From the NCBI RefSeq assembly GCF_018492665.1, contig NZ_JAFVME010000005.1, positions 248,001 through 312,000 on the forward strand: a DNA stretch of 64,000 bases. Reading direction: 5' to 3'. Positions within the stretch are counted from its first letter, which is position 1; every line of letters begins with the position of its first letter. The notes under the pieces were generated by a model. That model saw only the letters and a program-made list of their open reading frames with translations. It searched no databases and was not told the DNA's origin. Of the stretch, positions 54,456 to 62,762 are shown in pieces. This DNA comes from Pedobacter sp. B4-66 (GTDB lineage: Bacteria; Bacteroidota; Bacteroidia; Sphingobacteriales; Sphingobacteriaceae). The translations under genes and the position numbers were made by a program.

Positions 54456-55368
54456 ATGATTTTGAAGTTTTAGTTTTAAAATAGTTGAATACCAGAATTG
54501 TTAAAATAAAACTAAACAGGTATCCGTACCAGGCAAAATGACTTGTATTGTCTGCTTCAGACAAAGGTATATTGTTTTTTTGCATATACCATGCTGCACA
54601 TACTGCATAAGCATTATTTAAAAAGTGAGCCAGCATTGCATACCATAAACTGCCACTAAAATAATAGATGTATCCGAAGCCTGCACCCAATAATAAGCGT
54701 GGTAAAAAGCCATAAAACTGTAAGTGAATAGCACTAAAAAGAAATGCAGAAGCCCAGATTGCAGCATGTGGATTATTAAAAATTCTTCCGAAGGAGCGTT
54801 GCACGGCCCCTCTGAACATCAATTCTTCGGCTATGCCTGGTAATAAGGCTATTAGAAAAAGATTAGCTATCAACTCGTTGATATGTTGCATTTTTAAGAG
54901 TAATAATGTGGTTCGCATAGCCTCATCCTCTTTCTGTCTCATCCAGCTTTCTATAGACTGTAGGAAATCAGGAAGTGTCATTTTCTGATTAATTACCGCT
55001 GTCCATTCCATAAACGGCATCGAAACCATCATAATTAAAAAGACTAAAAACAACAGGCTTGCCTCTGTTTTTTTAAAGCCATAAAACACATTTATTTTCT
55101 TTTTTTCGGTTATAGCTAAAAACAAAGGAGGAGCTAAAAACAATCCTACTGATTGCGCTATTAGCAGAATTTGCAATGCAGGTCGGTATTTTTCTTCGCC
55201 ACCTGAAAGTATTACCGGATTGGTAAGCGCTCCAAATCCATACATGGCAACTATAATGGCAAGTCCAATAAGTAAAAAAATAAAAATACCTGCTACTGCG
55301 TATCCCAAGAGCATAAGTAGCTGCGTATAAGGACTATTTTCGTCTTGTTGCTTTTGTATGAAACTCAT
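54436..55368 (-). CDS. CPBP family intramembrane glutamic endopeptidase
   Basis: 310 residues from ATG 55368; an open frame runs on to 55476 but that part overlaps the promoter of dusB on the other strand. Seven or eight membrane segments. CPBP (Abi) motifs: EELMFRGAVQR with the catalytic glutamates, FSAIHLQF, and a third HFLNNAYAV. Relatives of Rce1-type proteases; in bacteria linked to bacteriocin immunity or envelope protein processing. Tightly packed before DUF2007 and cdsA. Confidence 0.88.
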   Translation of the reverse strand: MSFIQKQQDENSPYTQLLMLLGYAVAGIFIFLLIGLAIIVAMYGFGALTNPVILSGGEEKYRPALQILLIAQSVGLFLAPPLFLAITEKKKINVFYGFKKTEASLLFLVFLIMMVSMPFMEWTAVINQKMTLPDFLQSIESWMRQKEDEAMRTTLLLLKMQHINELIANLFLIALLPGIAEELMFRGAVQRSFGRIFNNPHAAIWASAFLFSAIHLQFYGFLPRLLLGAGFGYIYYFSGSLWYAMLAHFLNNAYAVCAAWYMQKNNIPLSEADNTSHFAWYGYLFSFILTILVFNYFKTKTSKSYEQQLD

Positions 55369-55383
55369 TATTTTGATTATTTG

Positions 55384-55391
55384 TACCTTTG
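55384..55391 (+). promoter_or_regulatory. TAnnTTTG -7 element of dusB
   Basis: TACCTTTG, 30 bases before ATG 55422, in the divergent gap between the CPBP gene and dusB. Confidence 0.5.
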
Positions 55392-55421
55392 CAGCTTGAA
55401 ATTTGCATTGAAGATAGAAAA

Positions 55422-56429
55422 ATGTCTGTAAAGATAGGAAATATTGACCTGGGAGAGTTCCCTTTATTGCTTGCACCGATGGAAGATGTGAGCGATCCTC
55501 CTTTTCGTTTTGTTTGTAAACAAAGCGGGGTAGACATGATGTATACCGAATTTATTTCGTCGGAAGGATTAATCAGAGACGCTGCAAAAAGCAGGGCTAA
55601 GCTTGATATTTTCGAGTATGAGCGTCCTATTGGGATACAAATATTTGGAAGTGAGATTGAGCACATGAGAGAGGCTACTGAAATTGCTACTCTGGCTAAG
55701 CCTGATCTGATGGACATTAATTATGGTTGTCCGGTTAAAAACGTTGCTTGCAGAGGTGCGGGAGCTAGTTTGCTTCAGGATATCGACAAGATGGTTAAAA
55801 TGACAGAAGCTGTAGTAAAAGCTACACATTTGCCTGTAACGGTTAAAACCAGATTGGGCTGGGACGACAATACCAAAAATGTTGAAGAGGTTGCAGAAAG
55901 ATTGCAAGATATTGGTATTCAAGCTTTAACTATCCATGGTAGAACCAGGGCTCAGCTGTACAAAGGTGAGGCAGACTGGTCACTTATCAGACAAATTAAA
56001 AGAAATCCACGTATAAAAATACCAATATTTGGTAATGGTGATGTGGACAGCATACAAAAAGCAGCAGACTGGAGATTGGAATATGAGATTGACGGGATCA
56101 TGATTGGCCGTGCTGCTATTGGTTATCCTTGGATATTCAGGGAAATAAGACACTTTTTTAATACAGGTGAAATATTAGCAGGACCAAGTGTTGAAGAACG
56201 CGTAAATGTTTGCAGAACTCATTTTGAGAAGTCAATTGCATGGAAAGGGCCTAAAGTGGGTGTATTCGAAATGAGACGCCACTATGCCAATTATTTTAAG
56301 GGTTTACCGGATTTTAAACCTTATAGAATGCTGTTAGTCAAAGAAGATAACATAGAAACTATCCATAGTATCTTAGATGAAGTGGCAGATAAATATCATA
56401 ACGTTGTCCCTGTTGGGGAAATGGCTTGA
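55422..56429 (+). CDS. dusB: tRNA-dihydrouridine synthase DusB
   Basis: 335 residues from ATG 55422; eleven upstream codons are in the promoter region. FMN enzyme that reduces uridines in tRNA. Motifs: LAPMEDVSDPPFR at the N-terminus, MDINYGCPVKNVACRGAGAS with the catalytic cysteine, VTVKTRLGWD, LTIHGRTRAQLYKG and GNGDVDS, then MIGRAAIGYPW. Usual length. ApaG follows on the same strand. Confidence 0.93.
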   Translation: MSVKIGNIDLGEFPLLLAPMEDVSDPPFRFVCKQSGVDMMYTEFISSEGLIRDAAKSRAKLDIFEYERPIGIQIFGSEIEHMREATEIATLAKPDLMDINYGCPVKNVACRGAGASLLQDIDKMVKMTEAVVKATHLPVTVKTRLGWDDNTKNVEEVAERLQDIGIQALTIHGRTRAQLYKGEADWSLIRQIKRNPRIKIPIFGNGDVDSIQKAADWRLEYEIDGIMIGRAAIGYPWIFREIRHFFNTGEILAGPSVEERVNVCRTHFEKSIAWKGPKVGVFEMRRHYANYFKGLPDFKPYRMLLVKEDNIETIHSILDEVADKYHNVVPVGEMA

Positions 56430-56463
56430 TTTTTGAAAAACAATTAGTGTAAATAAAATTGTA

Positions 56464-56850
56464 ATGGTTACAGCAATAACAGAAGGTGTTAAAATTTCGG
56501 TAGAAACAGTGTATCAGGATGAATATTCAAATCCTGGAAATGATCACTACGTTTTTGCTTATCGAATCACTATTGAAAACCTCTCAGATTACGCAATACA
56601 GCTTAAAAGACGCCAATGGTTGATTTTTGATTCCAGCGGTACTCAAAGAGAAGTAGAAGGCGAGGGTGTTGTCGGTTTACAGCCTGTAATTCAGCCTGGA
56701 AAGAGTCATTCATACGTTTCAGGGTGCAATTTAACTACTGACATGGGTACGATGGCCGGAAGCTATTTAATGGCTCGTTTGGTTGATGATACTGAATTTA
56801 CTGTTAGTATTCCTAAATTTAGTTTAATTGCTGATTACAGATTAAATTAA
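56464..56850 (+). CDS. apaG: ApaG family protein
   Basis: 128 residues with the fibronectin-like ApaG fold: begins VTAITEGVKISVETVYQDEY, has YAIQLKRRQWLIFDSSGTQ, GVVGLQPVIQPGKS and ends near IPKFSLIADY. Linked to cobalt/magnesium resistance in Salmonella by a mutant phenotype; the biochemical role is unknown. Stop codon shared in a TTAA palindrome with the converging peptidase. Confidence 0.93.
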   Translation: MVTAITEGVKISVETVYQDEYSNPGNDHYVFAYRITIENLSDYAIQLKRRQWLIFDSSGTQREVEGEGVVGLQPVIQPGKSHSYVSGCNLTTDMGTMAGSYLMARLVDDTEFTVSIPKFSLIADYRLN

Positions 56851-57542
56851 CCTTTTTGTCTGCCAAATAGTACGGAAACAAAATAGATTAGATTAGTCAT
56901 AGCACCTAATGCTGCTACCACATAAGTCATGGCGGCCCACCAAAGTGCATCTTTCGCCTGAATATTTTCTTCGGATGTATAAAGCACCTCTTTATTGTTT
57001 TTAAGCCACATTAGCGCTCTTCTGCTAGCATCAAACTCCACTGGTAGTGTGATTACACTAAAAATGGTAATTAGCGTTAATCCTGCCACGCCAATGGTTA
57101 AAACAAAAGGATTAAAAGTAAATGCTATTAGCAAAACTCCCAATATCAATACCCATTGTAAGAGGTTAGAAGTGATACTTACCAAAGGAACCATACTGGT
57201 TCTAAGGTTTAACCAGCTGTATGATTTAGCCTGCTGTAAAGCATGGCCACACTCATGAGCGGCAACTGCTGCTGCTGCAACACTACGCCCATAATAAACA
57301 TCTGTACTTAGGTTAACTGTTTTATCTGATGGATTATAATGATCTGACAATTGTCCATCGGTACTCATCACCCTCACATCAAATATCCCGTTGTCGTGCA
57401 GCATCTTCTCTGCTACTTCCTTTCCCGAAAATCCCGAATTCAATTGCGTTTCCGCATATTTTGAAAATTTACTTCTAAATCTCCACTGTACGAACATGCT
57501 TAATATTAGAACCGGGATTATTAAAAACAAATAAATTCCCAT
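56847..57542 (-). CDS. YugP-like membrane zinc metallopeptidase
   Basis: 231 residues with an N-terminal membrane segment, the zinc motif HECGH (H96, E97, H100), and two to three further hydrophobic segments in the C-terminal half. The third ligand probably lies in PVEFDASRRAL near residue 170. Family Zn_peptidase_2; substrate unknown. Converges with apaG and is divergent from the FAD oxidoreductase. Confidence 0.9.
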   Translation of the reverse strand: MGIYLFLIIPVLILSMFVQWRFRSKFSKYAETQLNSGFSGKEVAEKMLHDNGIFDVRVMSTDGQLSDHYNPSDKTVNLSTDVYYGRSVAAAAVAAHECGHALQQAKSYSWLNLRTSMVPLVSITSNLLQWVLILGVLLIAFTFNPFVLTIGVAGLTLITIFSVITLPVEFDASRRALMWLKNNKEVLYTSEENIQAKDALWWAAMTYVVAALGAMTNLIYFVSVLFGRQKG

Positions 57543-57627
57543 TATTTTAGTTTTGTTTACTAATTGTTTTTAATCAAAAACTGTTCCCAATTGACCTGAA
57601 AATCAAAAAATAACATAATTTTATATT

Positions 57628-58767
57628 ATGTCTGCATTCATTTCTTATTGGGAAAAAAAGCACTTCTTTAATTATGATATCATCATCATAGGAAGCGGAA
57701 TTGTGGGCCTTAATGCGGCTATTTGCTTAAAAACTGAATCACCAAATTTAAGTGTTGCTGTATTGGAAAGAGGCTTTCTACCTTCAGGAGCAAGCACAAA
57801 GAATGCAGGCTTTGCTTGTTTTGGAAGTGTTTCTGAACTGATAGAGCAGGAGAAAATTATAGGAACTACTGGTTTATATAATTTAATTGATAAACGATGG
57901 AATGGTTTGTTAAAGCTCCGTAAACTATTAGGAGACAGCTCTATCTCGTACCATAATTATGGTGGTTATGAATTATTTAAGCCATTAGAAAATGAATTAT
58001 CTTCATTGTGTGTGCGTAAAATTGGGCATTACAACAATATTTTAAAAGAAATATCAGGTAAAGAGGATGTTTTTAAAACTGCACCTCATAGAATTGCTGA
58101 ATTTGGCTTTAAAGGCGTTGATGTGCTTTTAGAAAATACTCTAGAGGCTCAAATTGATCCCGGAAAAATGATGCTTGGCCTGCTTGGTAAGGCAAGGGAA
58201 ATGGGTATAGTTGCTTTTAATTCTTGCTTAGTAACTGAGTTGAAAGAAGAAGAAGATAGGCAAATAATTATTACTCCTGATGGTAATTTTAGTTGTAAAA
58301 GAGTGCTTCTATGTAATAATGCCTTTATAAAAGACTTGCTTCCATCATTAGATATTGTCCCTGGAAGAGGGCAGGTAATTATTACTAAACCTATAAAGGA
58401 TTTAAAAATAAAAGGCACTTTTCATTACGATAAAGGTTATTATTATTTTAGAAATATAGATGGTAGAGTGCTTCTAGGTGGGGGTAGAAACCTCGATTTT
58501 AAAGCAGAAGAAACTACAGAATTTGGTAATACTGAATTTGTTCAAAATGTCTTGATAAAATTATTATCGGAAGTAATTTTACCTGATCATTCTTTTGAAA
58601 TAGAACAAAGCTGGAGTGGTATAATGGCCTTTGGATCTTCGATTGATCCTATAATTAAAGCTGTAAAACCCAATGTTTTCTGTGCTGTAAGGTGTAATGG
58701 AATGGGAATTGCCATGGGTACTCAAACCGGAGAAGATGCCGCCAGGCTTGTTCTAGATTCTCTATAA
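57628..58767 (+). CDS. FAD-dependent oxidoreductase (DAO superfamily)
   Basis: 379 residues. N-terminal dinucleotide-binding motif DIIIIGSGIVGLNAA at about 17-31, a second element ASTKNAGFACFGSVSEL that fits the substrate/FAD side, and GRGQVIITKP with a C-terminal GNGMGIAMGTQTGEDAARL. No N-terminal export signal. Amino-acid or amine oxidase type, but the substrate is not evident and no pathway partner stands beside it. It lies alone between the peptidase and rmuC. Confidence 0.82.
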   Translation: MSAFISYWEKKHFFNYDIIIIGSGIVGLNAAICLKTESPNLSVAVLERGFLPSGASTKNAGFACFGSVSELIEQEKIIGTTGLYNLIDKRWNGLLKLRKLLGDSSISYHNYGGYELFKPLENELSSLCVRKIGHYNNILKEISGKEDVFKTAPHRIAEFGFKGVDVLLENTLEAQIDPGKMMLGLLGKAREMGIVAFNSCLVTELKEEEDRQIIITPDGNFSCKRVLLCNNAFIKDLLPSLDIVPGRGQVIITKPIKDLKIKGTFHYDKGYYYFRNIDGRVLLGGGRNLDFKAEETTEFGNTEFVQNVLIKLLSEVILPDHSFEIEQSWSGIMAFGSSIDPIIKAVKPNVFCAVRCNGMGIAMGTQTGEDAARLVLDSL

Positions 58768-58788
58768 TCCAATAAATAAATTACTATT

Positions 58789-58796
58789 TATTTTTG
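58789..58796 (+). promoter_or_regulatory. TAnnTTTG -7 element of rmuC
   Basis: TATTTTTG, 15 bases before ATG 58812; the frame before that ATG runs through this element. Confidence 0.45.
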
Positions 58797-58811
58797 CATT
58801 TTAAAGTTATT

Positions 58812-60164
58812 ATGGTCACTTTTGATAACAATATTAGTATGGAAATAACAGGAATAGTATTATTAGTTGTCATCTTAGTAGCCCTCATTTTTTTATTATT
58901 TAAAAAACCGGCGGCTAATCAAAATCACATTGCTCTTTTAGAGCTAAAGGAACTTGAACACCAAAAATCATTGAATTGGTTAAAGGAAGAAAAGTTGAAA
59001 ATGGAAGATGAACTGAATGATCTTCGACTCAATTATATGAATGAGCACAGCAAAGTTATTAAAGCTGAAGAATCACTTATTGCACAACGCGAAAAACAGA
59101 TTGAACAGGATAAATATATTGCCGAACTGCAACAAAGATTTAAACTGGAATTTGAAAATATAGCCAATAAAGTTCTTGAAGAAAAAACAGCAAGATTTAC
59201 TGAACAGAACCGCACCAATCTTGATATTATTTTAAACCCATTTAAAGAAAACATCAAGGCTTTTGAAGAGAAAGTTGATAAGGTTTACAAATCTGAATCT
59301 GACGAGAGAAATATTTTAAAGGGCGTGATCTCTCAATTAATGGATCAGACCAAGCAAATTCAGGAAGATGCTAATAATTTAACCAAGGCGCTTAAAGGTG
59401 ATAATAAAAAGCAAGGAAACTGGGGCGAGGTAATACTTGAACGTGTTCTGGAAAGATCTGGTTTAGTAAAGGATAGAGAGTACAGGATACAAACTAGTTT
59501 AAGCTCTTCTGATGGGGGTAGGATGCAACCGGATGTTATTATTGACCTTCCGGACGATAAACATATAATAATCGATTCTAAGGTATCGTTATTGGCTTAT
59601 GAGCGTTTGGTTACTTCGGAGACTGATGAAGATAAAGAACTGCATTTAAAACAGCATCTTATTTCTATTAAAACTCATATACAAGGCTTATCTGCTAAGA
59701 ATTACCATGAACTTTATCAGATCAATTCTCCTGATTTTGTATTGCTTTTTATACCTATAGAATCTTCTTTTGGTATTGCTGTTCAACAAGATGCAGAGCT
59801 TTTTAATTATGCCTGGGACAGAAAAGTGGTGATTGTAAGTCCTTCTACTTTGTTGGCTACTTTACGTACAATTGCAAGTATTTGGAAACAGGAAAGACAG
59901 AATAGAAATGTACTTGAAATTGCTCGTTTAAGTGGTAATATGTATGATAAATTCGTTGGCTTTTTAACTGATATGGAGGGTATTGGAAAAAATATTAAGC
60001 AAAGCCAGGATGCTTATGATAAGGCTTTAAATAAACTTTCTACAGGTTCAGGAAATCTTTCTACTACTTCTGAGAAAATCAAGAAATTAGGTGCCAAAGC
60101 TACTAAGCAGATTGACACCAAATTTCTGGATGCTACCTTATCCGAAGAGGAAGATAGCTTATAA
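58812..60164 (+). CDS. rmuC: DNA recombination protein RmuC
   Basis: 450 residues from ATG 58812 (a second ATG at 58839 starts right at the membrane helix MEITGIVLLVV). One N-terminal membrane segment, then a long coiled coil (residues about 40-170), then the RmuC nuclease-like domain: QGNWGEVILERVLERSG, PDVIIDLPDDKHIIIDSKVS and FVLLFIPIESSF. RmuC limits inversion at short repeats. Stop overlaps that of thiL in the palindrome TTATAA. Confidence 0.92.
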   Translation: MVTFDNNISMEITGIVLLVVILVALIFLLFKKPAANQNHIALLELKELEHQKSLNWLKEEKLKMEDELNDLRLNYMNEHSKVIKAEESLIAQREKQIEQDKYIAELQQRFKLEFENIANKVLEEKTARFTEQNRTNLDIILNPFKENIKAFEEKVDKVYKSESDERNILKGVISQLMDQTKQIQEDANNLTKALKGDNKKQGNWGEVILERVLERSGLVKDREYRIQTSLSSSDGGRMQPDVIIDLPDDKHIIIDSKVSLLAYERLVTSETDEDKELHLKQHLISIKTHIQGLSAKNYHELYQINSPDFVLLFIPIESSFGIAVQQDAELFNYAWDRKVVIVSPSTLLATLRTIASIWKQERQNRNVLEIARLSGNMYDKFVGFLTDMEGIGKNIKQSQDAYDKALNKLSTGSGNLSTTSEKIKKLGAKATKQIDTKFLDATLSEEEDSL

Positions 60165-61199
60165 TTTAAATGCATTCCATCCTTGTGCTTTTAATTCGTG
60201 CACAACATTGGATTTAGAGATCATTTTACAACCTGAATTTTTATCTGTAATGTGGCCAATAATGGTAATATCCACATCGTTTTTTAACTTAGGATAGTCT
60301 TCTTGTTTAATAGTAAATAGCAATTCATAATCTTCGCCACCACTTAAAGCACAAACCGTAGGATCTAAGCCTAATTCACGTGCTGTTTCATAAGTCATTG
60401 GATCAATTGGAATTTTTTCTTCGTAAAGGTTACATCCTTTTTCTGATTGTTGACAGAGGTGTAGTATTTCGGAAGCTAAGCCATCAGATACATCAATCAT
60501 TGATGTTGGTTTTATTTCCATTTGGGCTAAAAGATCAACAATATCTCTTCTTCCTTCAGGTTTTAACTGACGTTCAATAATGTAATCTTTACCTTCTAAA
60601 TCTGGTTGAATATTAGGATTTTCCAAGAAAATTAGCTTCTCTCTTTCTAAGATTTGCATACCAACGTAAGCACCTCCTAAATCTCCTGAAACACATAAAA
60701 GATCGCCTTCACCGGCTCCATTTCTATAAACAACATCGTCTTTATCAGCATAACCAATACTCGTTACACTAATCACCAATCCCTGTTTACTTGCAGAAGT
60801 ATCACCACCAATAAGATCAATATTGAATTTATTGCAGGCAAGTTCAATTCCTTTATAAATTTCTTCTACTGCCTCTAATGGAAATTTGCTCGACAAGCCA
60901 ACAGAAACTGTCACCTGAGTTGCGATACCATTCATAGCGTAAATGTCGCTTAGGTTCACTTGTACGGCTTTATATCCTAAATGCATCAGGGGCACGTAAG
61001 CCAAATCAAAATGTATTCCTTCAAGCAAAAGATCTGTAGAAATCAGTACTTGTTTATCTTTAAAATTTAATACTGCAGCATCGTCTCCAATGCCTTTTAT
61101 ACTGCTCTCATGTCTTATTTTGAAAGTATCTGTTAAATGCTTAATCAGCCCAAATTCTCCCAACTCTGAAATATCAGTTCTTTCTTTATTCTCAAACAT
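60159..61199 (-). CDS. thiL: Thiamine-monophosphate kinase
   Basis: 346 residues. Phosphorylates thiamine monophosphate to the active diphosphate. Motifs: IGDDAAVLNF, the metal-binding TDLLLEGIHFDLAYVPLMHL, QVNLSDIYAMNG, LIGGDTSAS, MIDVSDGLASEI and GGEDYELLFT. Length is typical. It lies 65 bases downstream of nadA on the same strand; co-transcription is possible. Confidence 0.96.
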   Translation of the reverse strand: MFENKERTDISELGEFGLIKHLTDTFKIRHESSIKGIGDDAAVLNFKDKQVLISTDLLLEGIHFDLAYVPLMHLGYKAVQVNLSDIYAMNGIATQVTVSVGLSSKFPLEAVEEIYKGIELACNKFNIDLIGGDTSASKQGLVISVTSIGYADKDDVVYRNGAGEGDLLCVSGDLGGAYVGMQILEREKLIFLENPNIQPDLEGKDYIIERQLKPEGRRDIVDLLAQMEIKPTSMIDVSDGLASEILHLCQQSEKGCNLYEEKIPIDPMTYETARELGLDPTVCALSGGEDYELLFTIKQEDYPKLKNDVDITIIGHITDKNSGCKMISKSNVVHELKAQGWNAFKL

Positions 61200-61264
61200 T
61201 ATATTGTTGTTTTACAGTAAATTAACATAGTTATCAACATTAATTTTCAGCAAAATTTGCGCTC

Positions 61265-62257
61265 TTACAAGCCCAAATTTGCAGAAATCTCAAGCATTCT
61301 TTCAATAGGTTTTCTTGCCCTTACAATGATATCTTCCGGCACTGTTACCTCAGGACTTTCATTTTTTAAGCACAAATAAAGTTTTTCTAAAGTGTTTCTT
61401 TTCATATAAGGACAATCATTGCATGCACAATTGTTGTTTGGTGGTGCGGGAATGAAGGTTTTTGTAGGGTTTGCCTTCTCCATTTGATGAATAATACCAC
61501 TTTCTGTTGCTACAATGAATTCCTGAGCGTCGCTATTGATAGAATATTTTAATAATCCTGTTGTAGAGCCAATATAATCAGCCATTTTTAGCACAGCTTC
61601 TTCACATTCCGGGTGCGCAATAAATTTTGCATTAGGATGGCGCTCTTTTAGCTTGGTTATTTTCTCTCTTGAAAATATTTCGTGCACCATACACGCTCCA
61701 TTCCACAACACAAGGTCTCTTCCGGTCTTTTTTGCTACCCAGGCACCTAGATTTTTATCTGGTCCGAAGATAATTTTCTGATCTTTTGGTAAACTTTCAA
61801 CAATTTGAACGGCATTTGTGGACGTACAAACGATGTCACTCAATGCCTTCAGTTCTGCTGTACAGTTTACGTAGGTAATAACCAGGTGATCAGGGTATTT
61901 TTCTTTAAATTTCTTAAATAAATGCGGTGGACAACTATCTGCTAATGAGCAACCTGCCTTTACATCTGGTAATAAAACTTTTTTACTAGGAGAAAGAATT
62001 TTAGCAGTCTCTGCCATAAAATGTACCCCGGCAAAAACAATGATATCTGCCTCAGTTTTAGCAGCTTCCTGAGAAAGTCCTAAACTATCTCCAATATAGT
62101 CTGCTATATCCTGAATATCAGGCTCCTGGTAGTAATGAGCCAATATTATCGCATTCTTTTCCTTTTTTAATTTTTCAATTTCCTCAAAAAGGTCAAGTGT
62201 GGGATCGATCTTTTCATCTACAAAACCTTTTCTGTTAATTTCCTCTAAGGTGTCCAT
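61265..62257 (-). CDS. nadA: Quinolinate synthase NadA
   Basis: 330 residues. With NadB makes quinolinate for NAD. Requires a [4Fe-4S] cluster; candidate ligands appear in [22 protein letters not shown] and [11 protein letters not shown]. Also the [27 protein letters not shown]-terminal region and [24 protein letters not shown]. Transcribed divergently from nadB across 505 bases. Confidence 0.96.
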   Translation of the reverse strand: MDTLEEINRKGFVDEKIDPTLDLFEEIEKLKKEKNAIILAHYYQEPDIQDIADYIGDSLGLSQEAAKTEADIIVFAGVHFMAETAKILSPSKKVLLPDVKAGCSLADSCPPHLFKKFKEKYPDHLVITYVNCTAELKALSDIVCTSTNAVQIVESLPKDQKIIFGPDKNLGAWVAKKTGRDLVLWNGACMVHEIFSREKITKLKERHPNAKFIAHPECEEAVLKMADYIGSTTGLLKYSINSDAQEFIVATESGIIHQMEKANPTKTFIPAPPNNNCACNDCPYMKRNTLEKLYLCLKNESPEVTVPEDIIVRARKPIERMLEISANLGL

Positions 62258-62762
62258 TTTAATGAGTTGATATTTTCTTTTTAATGTTTCGTTTTTTAAT
62301 GAAGTACAAAGAACAGGATAAATTTTAATTATCTGTTTTGGAACTTTTGTAAATGTACGGAGCTTTCAACACTTCAATAAATTATAATTATTTAATATAA
62401 ATAGATTTCTATTGTTTATTAGTGTGTTAGTATTGTTTAAAAGTACTTCAAAAAAATGCGTTTTTATGACTTATTAATAACTTATTAACATTTATATTAC
62501 ATTTTTAACAAAAATATAGACTGATTTACAACGATATATTAATTGAAGCTAAAACTTATCAATACGAATATGTTTATTGTTAGTTGGTGAATAAAAAGTT
62601 AATAACCCTAGTGTTTATGCTTAAAAATAAGTTAAAATATTGTGTCGAATTATCATTTTAGCTTAGCTTTAAACATTCAAATAAAATTGTTCTATTTATT
62701 TAGACAAGTAGTTAACAATTATATCAACGTTGTTAACAAAGTAGTGGAAATAACACATTTTA
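62258..62762. other. Long AT-rich divergent region between nadA and nadB
   Basis: 505 bases, very AT-rich, with no open frame I believe in. It holds the inverted repeat before nadB and several near-matches to AT-rich boxes (for example TTATTAATAACTTATTAAC near 62470). No clear TAnnTTTG element was found for either gene. Confidence 0.6.
62711..62737. promoter_or_regulatory. Inverted repeat upstream of nadB, possible operator
   Basis: Perfect eight-base half-sites GTTAACAA (62711-62718) and TTGTTAAC (62730-62737) with an 11-base spacer, 26 bases before the nadB ATG. The position suits a repressor site. The binding protein is unknown. Confidence 0.45.

Noticed and set aside
58794..58811. TTG start for rmuC
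   Set aside because: It is inside the TATTTTTG promoter element, so it would not be in the transcript.
61230..61241. DnaA-box-like TTATCAACA in the thiL-nadA gap
   Set aside because: A single imperfect match in AT-rich DNA with no cluster; not enough to claim an origin there.
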